Shown in pieces: positions 60,934 through 64,000 of a stretch of DNA of 64,000 nucleotides (its first letter is position 1; each line of letters starts with the position of its first letter). Position numbers and translations under genes: made by a program. The notes beneath the pieces were generated by a model that was not told the DNA's origin, made no database searches, and was given only the letters and a program-made list of their open reading frames with translations. Source of the stretch: an uncultured bacterium (GTDB taxonomy: Bacteria; Bacteroidota; Bacteroidia; Bacteroidales; Bacteroidaceae); contig CAJMQU010000011.1 of assembly GCA_905215555.1 (NCBI GenBank), positions 1 to 64,000 on the forward strand, given 5' to 3'.

Positions 60934-63261
60934 TTACTTCATCACATCCGGCGGACAGTCTTCCGGCCGTGCGCCCCACTCTTTATTGGGTTCGGGCCCC
61001 ATCACAAACTCCATCACTCCACCGTTCAGGATATCCTGATGGGTGATGTAATTACGTGTATAAGGCTTCCCGTTCAGCGTTGCCGACTGGATATAGATAT
61101 TCTTTTCCGATGCATTTCCGGCTTTTACGGTAAATACATTCCCATTCTCCAGGTTCAGCGTGAGGCTGGGGAAGGAAGGGCTGGCAAGCATATAATAAGG
61201 CGTACCGGGACAGACGGGATAGAATCCCATAGCGGCAAACATATACCAGGCCGACATCTGCCCTGCATCATCATTGCCCGAAAGCCCGCCCGGAGCATTC
61301 AGGTATTCCGTCTCCATGACGTGACGGACGGCACGCTGGGTTTTCCAGGGCTGCCCCGCATAGTTGAACATGAAAGCAACCTGATGGCAAGGCTCATTCC
61401 CGTGCCAGTAGCGACCTTCGCTGAACATGGAGTCCAGTTTGGAGATAAATTTGTCCTTGCCTCCCATGCACTCCATAAGTCCGTAGGGATCTTGCGGTAC
61501 ATACCAGGTGTAGTGACAGGGAGCACCCTCGGTGATGAAGCGGGCGAAGTTGAACGCATTGTCGTCATCGAGGAACGTGCCGTCGGCATGGCGGCCCTGC
61601 GCATATCCGGTGCGGGGGTCGATGACATTGCGGTAGTTGGCGGCACGCTGCATCAATATCCGGTAATCTTCCGGTTTGTCAAGAGCCTTTGCCACTTGTG
61701 CCAGAACGAAGTCATCATAAGCATACTCCAAAGTGCGCGACACCTGTTCCTTCGTATGGAATGCATCGGGCACACCGTCTTCAAGAGGAATATAGCCATA
61801 TTCCAGATAGGAAGTCAGCGCACGCCGTCCCATGCCGTCTTTGTATTCGGCAGGATTGGAGGGAGTTTCAAAAGCATTCTTTCTCATACCCTCGTAAGCC
61901 TTTGCGACGTCGAAGTTACGGATGCCTTTGACGTAAGCATCACCGATGGCGGCTATGCAATGGTCGCCTATCATGGCTGCGGTATAGCTGTTCCAGCAAG
62001 GGAAGATGGGCAACCAGCCGCCCTGCTCGTATTTATGCACCAAAGACTGCATCATATCTCCCCCTTTGGTGGGGAAAAGCAGATTGACGAGCGGATGCAA
62101 GGCCCGATAGGTGTCCCACATGCTGTAATCCTCGTAATAAGTTTCCCCTGCGGGCAATTGCTGTATCGGGGTGCCTTTGGCAAATGCCGGATAGCTTCCG
62201 TCCACATCATTGAACGTGTGAGGCAGGAAAGAAGCACGATAGAAAGCGCTGTAAAACTTCTCTTTATCAGCAAGATTATCCGTCTCCACCAGTATGGAGG
62301 ACAGATGCCGTTCCCAGATGCCGTTCAGCTGCTGATGCGTCTGTTCAAAGTCCCAATGGGAGATTTCGGCAGCCAGATTCTGCATCGCCCCTTCCTGACC
62401 GGTGAAGGAGGAAGCTGCTTTCACCAGCACCTCTTCGCCCGCTTCCACATCAAACTCGATATAAGCGCCGATCTGTGTGCCTTTCTCCATCCGGATGGTA
62501 CGGGGAAGCAGGGAGTCGCCCTTAAATGTCCCGAAATCCGTAATCTTCTTTTGGAAACGGACAACAAAATGCCCGCTGTATCCGGCAGATTTTCCCCAGC
62601 CCTGGTAAATGCGGTGAACGGGGTTGTAGCCATAAATCCGGTTGCCCACCGTATCTACGGCAATGTATCCCTCGCCTTCGTCACTATTGGGATTGACCAC
62701 CAGATAGCCTTTTCCGGCCTTATCATACGTGAAGCGGAAGATAGCGGAACGGCTGCGGGCGGTCATTTCCGCCTGAATGCCTTCATCCGGCAGGGAAACG
62801 GCATAATAGGCCGGAGTCGTCTTTTCCTCCTGATGGGAGAAACGGGTGGCGCGGGCCTCGGGCTGCAAGCGCAGGGTGGCGGAAAGGGGCATAAGCGTCA
62901 TCGAACCGTAGTCCTGCGTACAGCCGCCCACAATCCAGTGGGAGTTGCGGAAGCCTTGCAGCAAGGTGTCCGCATAGTAGTAAGGGGCTATGCACTTCTG
63001 TTCCGTATCCCGCGTTTGGGGGGTCCAGAAGTTCATCCCGTTGGGTTCGAGTACAGCGGGAAGCGTTTGTCCGTATTCTTCGGTACTCTTGCCGAAAGTG
63101 CCGGCGGTGTGGGTGATGCTGGGAGCTGTGCCGACACGGGTTTCAACATATTCTAACAGCGTTTTTGTCCCCTTCCCGTTCGGAGCAGAACAGGATACGA
63201 AGCAAGACAGCGATGCAACCGCCAACAGCACAGAGCAACATGTATTAACAGTTTGTCTCAT
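60934..63261 (-). CDS. GH92-family alpha-mannosidase, canonical type
   Basis: A 775-residue enzyme; lipobox-like LSCFVSCSAPNG (Cys near residue 24). Beta-sandwich N-domain (VETRVGTAPSITHTAGTFGKS, GGCTQDYGSMTLMPLS) and (alpha/alpha)6 domain with YYEDYSMWDTYRALHPLVNL, YEQGGWLPIFPCWNSYTAAM, the acid segment YWHGNEPCHQVAFMFNYAGQ, and GGLSGNDDAGQMSAWYMFAA with the calcium/base Asp pair. Exo-acting, removes terminal mannose with inversion. It starts exactly at the base after the stop of the upstream acyltransferase gene, so the two are coupled. A 705-codon frame on the opposite strand is a shadow of this gene. Confidence 0.92.
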   Translation of the reverse strand: MRQTVNTCCSVLLAVASLSCFVSCSAPNGKGTKTLLEYVETRVGTAPSITHTAGTFGKSTEEYGQTLPAVLEPNGMNFWTPQTRDTEQKCIAPYYYADTLLQGFRNSHWIVGGCTQDYGSMTLMPLSATLRLQPEARATRFSHQEEKTTPAYYAVSLPDEGIQAEMTARSRSAIFRFTYDKAGKGYLVVNPNSDEGEGYIAVDTVGNRIYGYNPVHRIYQGWGKSAGYSGHFVVRFQKKITDFGTFKGDSLLPRTIRMEKGTQIGAYIEFDVEAGEEVLVKAASSFTGQEGAMQNLAAEISHWDFEQTHQQLNGIWERHLSSILVETDNLADKEKFYSAFYRASFLPHTFNDVDGSYPAFAKGTPIQQLPAGETYYEDYSMWDTYRALHPLVNLLFPTKGGDMMQSLVHKYEQGGWLPIFPCWNSYTAAMIGDHCIAAIGDAYVKGIRNFDVAKAYEGMRKNAFETPSNPAEYKDGMGRRALTSYLEYGYIPLEDGVPDAFHTKEQVSRTLEYAYDDFVLAQVAKALDKPEDYRILMQRAANYRNVIDPRTGYAQGRHADGTFLDDDNAFNFARFITEGAPCHYTWYVPQDPYGLMECMGGKDKFISKLDSMFSEGRYWHGNEPCHQVAFMFNYAGQPWKTQRAVRHVMETEYLNAPGGLSGNDDAGQMSAWYMFAAMGFYPVCPGTPYYMLASPSFPSLTLNLENGNVFTVKAGNASEKNIYIQSATLNGKPYTRNYITHQDILNGGVMEFVMGPEPNKEWGARPEDCPPDVMK

Positions 63262-64000
63262 TTATATTTTTATATAGATTTTCTTTTTATAAAGCGGATA
63301 ACCGCATGCACCCATTATCAGCGTAAAAGCAACGGCATAGACCGCAGAAGCCAGATAGGGATCGGTTATCAACGAGTGTATTCCTTCATAAACGACGGGC
63401 TTGCTTCCGGTAGCTCCGATAACGATAGCCGCCACCTCGCTGAGTACGTAAAGAAACAACGGATTCACCCCGAATATCTCGAAGAAACGACACCAGTTTT
63501 TCTTCTCTTTCATGTCGATGAAGTAAATCAACAGGGCTTGCAGCATAGCCGCCAATCCACAGGTGACCAGCACGAAGGAGGGTGACCAAATGCGTTTATT
63601 CAGCGGCAAAGCCTCCGTCAGACAGAAACCGCATGCCATCAGCATGAAGCCGACTACAAAAAGTTTCAGTGTTTTCTGTTCCAAAGGTTCCCTGGCCAGG
63701 ATGAGCTTCCCACAACAGAAGCCTATCAATGTATGGGCAATGGCGGACAGGGTACTGGTGAGTCCTTCCGGGTCTATCGGGCTTTTATGATAAAGGTGGG
63801 CGGCTCCCAATACATTTCGGTCAATGGCTGTCAGCAGGTTCGTGCCGTCCGGTGCATATCCATTGCCTACGCAAAGCAAAAGGGCATAGCCTGCCAGCAA
63901 GATACCGACGAGCCAGCCGATATATTTATGATTGACATACAAAGCTATAAAAGAAGCGGCACAATAACACAGGGCTATGCGTGGCAACACTCCCGTAAGC
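63262..64000 (-). CDS. DUF5009/HGSNAT-like membrane acyltransferase (N-terminus beyond window)
   Basis: The frame is open to the window end; 246 C-terminal codons are visible. The sequence LTGVLPRIALCYCAASFIALY at the edge and the following membrane segments (IGWLVGILLAGYALLLCVG, LIGFCCGKLIL, LFVVGFMLMACGFCLTEA, SFVLVTCGLAAMLQALLIYF, NPLFLYVLSEVAAIVIGA, VYAVAFTLIMGACGYPLY) match the heparan-alpha-glucosaminide N-acetyltransferase-like family, which moves acyl groups across the membrane onto sugars. It is common as the partner of glycan-degradation genes in Bacteroides. First visible gene of the minus-strand operon with GH92, GH28 and phosphatase. Confidence 0.85.
   Translation of the reverse strand, partial: LTGVLPRIALCYCAASFIALYVNHKYIGWLVGILLAGYALLLCVGNGYAPDGTNLLTAIDRNVLGAAHLYHKSPIDPEGLTSTLSAIAHTLIGFCCGKLILAREPLEQKTLKLFVVGFMLMACGFCLTEALPLNKRIWSPSFVLVTCGLAAMLQALLIYFIDMKEKKNWCRFFEIFGVNPLFLYVLSEVAAIVIGATGSKPVVYEGIHSLITDPYLASAVYAVAFTLIMGACGYPLYKKKIYIKI

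Noticed and set aside
61039..63156. A 705-codon open frame on the plus strand opposite GH92
   Set aside because: It mirrors the GC-rich codon pattern of the real minus-strand gene, has no domain I recognise, and the opposite strand carries complete GH92 motifs.

Overview
The window reads as a gut-type Bacteroides chromosome. The evidence is the promoter style (a TAnnTTTG -7 box with a TTTG-like -33 box about 20 bp upstream, seen before rpsO, ahcY and others), two SusC/SusD pairs, long lipoprotein-rich polysaccharide utilisation loci (PULs), and housekeeping proteins typical of Bacteroidales. I cannot fix the species from sequence reading alone. No tRNA, rRNA, CRISPR array, transposase or prophage gene was recognised.

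Layout. 1-12340 is mostly core: the C-terminal half of PEP carboxykinase, a nitroreductase lipoprotein, typA/bipA, rpsO, an XRE-cupin regulator with an acyl-CoA ligase, a soluble sensor kinase, ahcY and a YfhO membrane protein. 12716-32957 is PUL 1: an AraC regulator facing a sugar-porter MFS, then in one direction a DUF5107-TPR protein, a surface lipoprotein, SusC, SusD, a GH30, an SGNH-GH105 fusion, a heparinase II/III-like lyase and a GH2. Its middle part (about 18.7-26.4 kb) is visibly more AT-rich than both flanks, as if a binding/uptake cassette had been exchanged. 33043-36902 holds a DUF4890 protein, a DUF6268 barrel and a LytS/LytT pair. 37068-47235 is core again: FtsX-type permease, rbfA, O-methyltransferase, pyk, aroQ, xerD, an abundant TPR lipoprotein, a TlpA-like protein without its CXXC, and comM. 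47629-57243 is PUL 2: SusC, SusD, an unrecognised AT-rich lipoprotein, a divergent GH92 and a small secreted protein. 57606-58220 is an HU-family gene broken by two in-frame stops. 58221-64000 is a minus-strand operon: DUF5009 acyltransferase (cut by the window end), GH92, GH28 and a histidine acid phosphatase.

How the genes work together. PUL 1 looks like a self-contained system for a uronic-acid-containing polysaccharide: lyase cleavage, removal of unsaturated uronic acid by GH105, deacylation by the SGNH domain, backbone or side-chain cutting by GH30 and GH2, SusCD import, and MFS sugar uptake under AraC control. PUL 2 and the facing minus-strand operon both carry GH92 enzymes, pointing to mannose-rich (possibly phosphorylated) glycans.

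The least explained signals lie between genes. Six intergenic arrays have unrelated repeat units but the same 22-bp or 11-bp period. One of them forms a 103-nt imperfect hairpin that both divergent aroQ and xerD transcripts would carry in their leaders.
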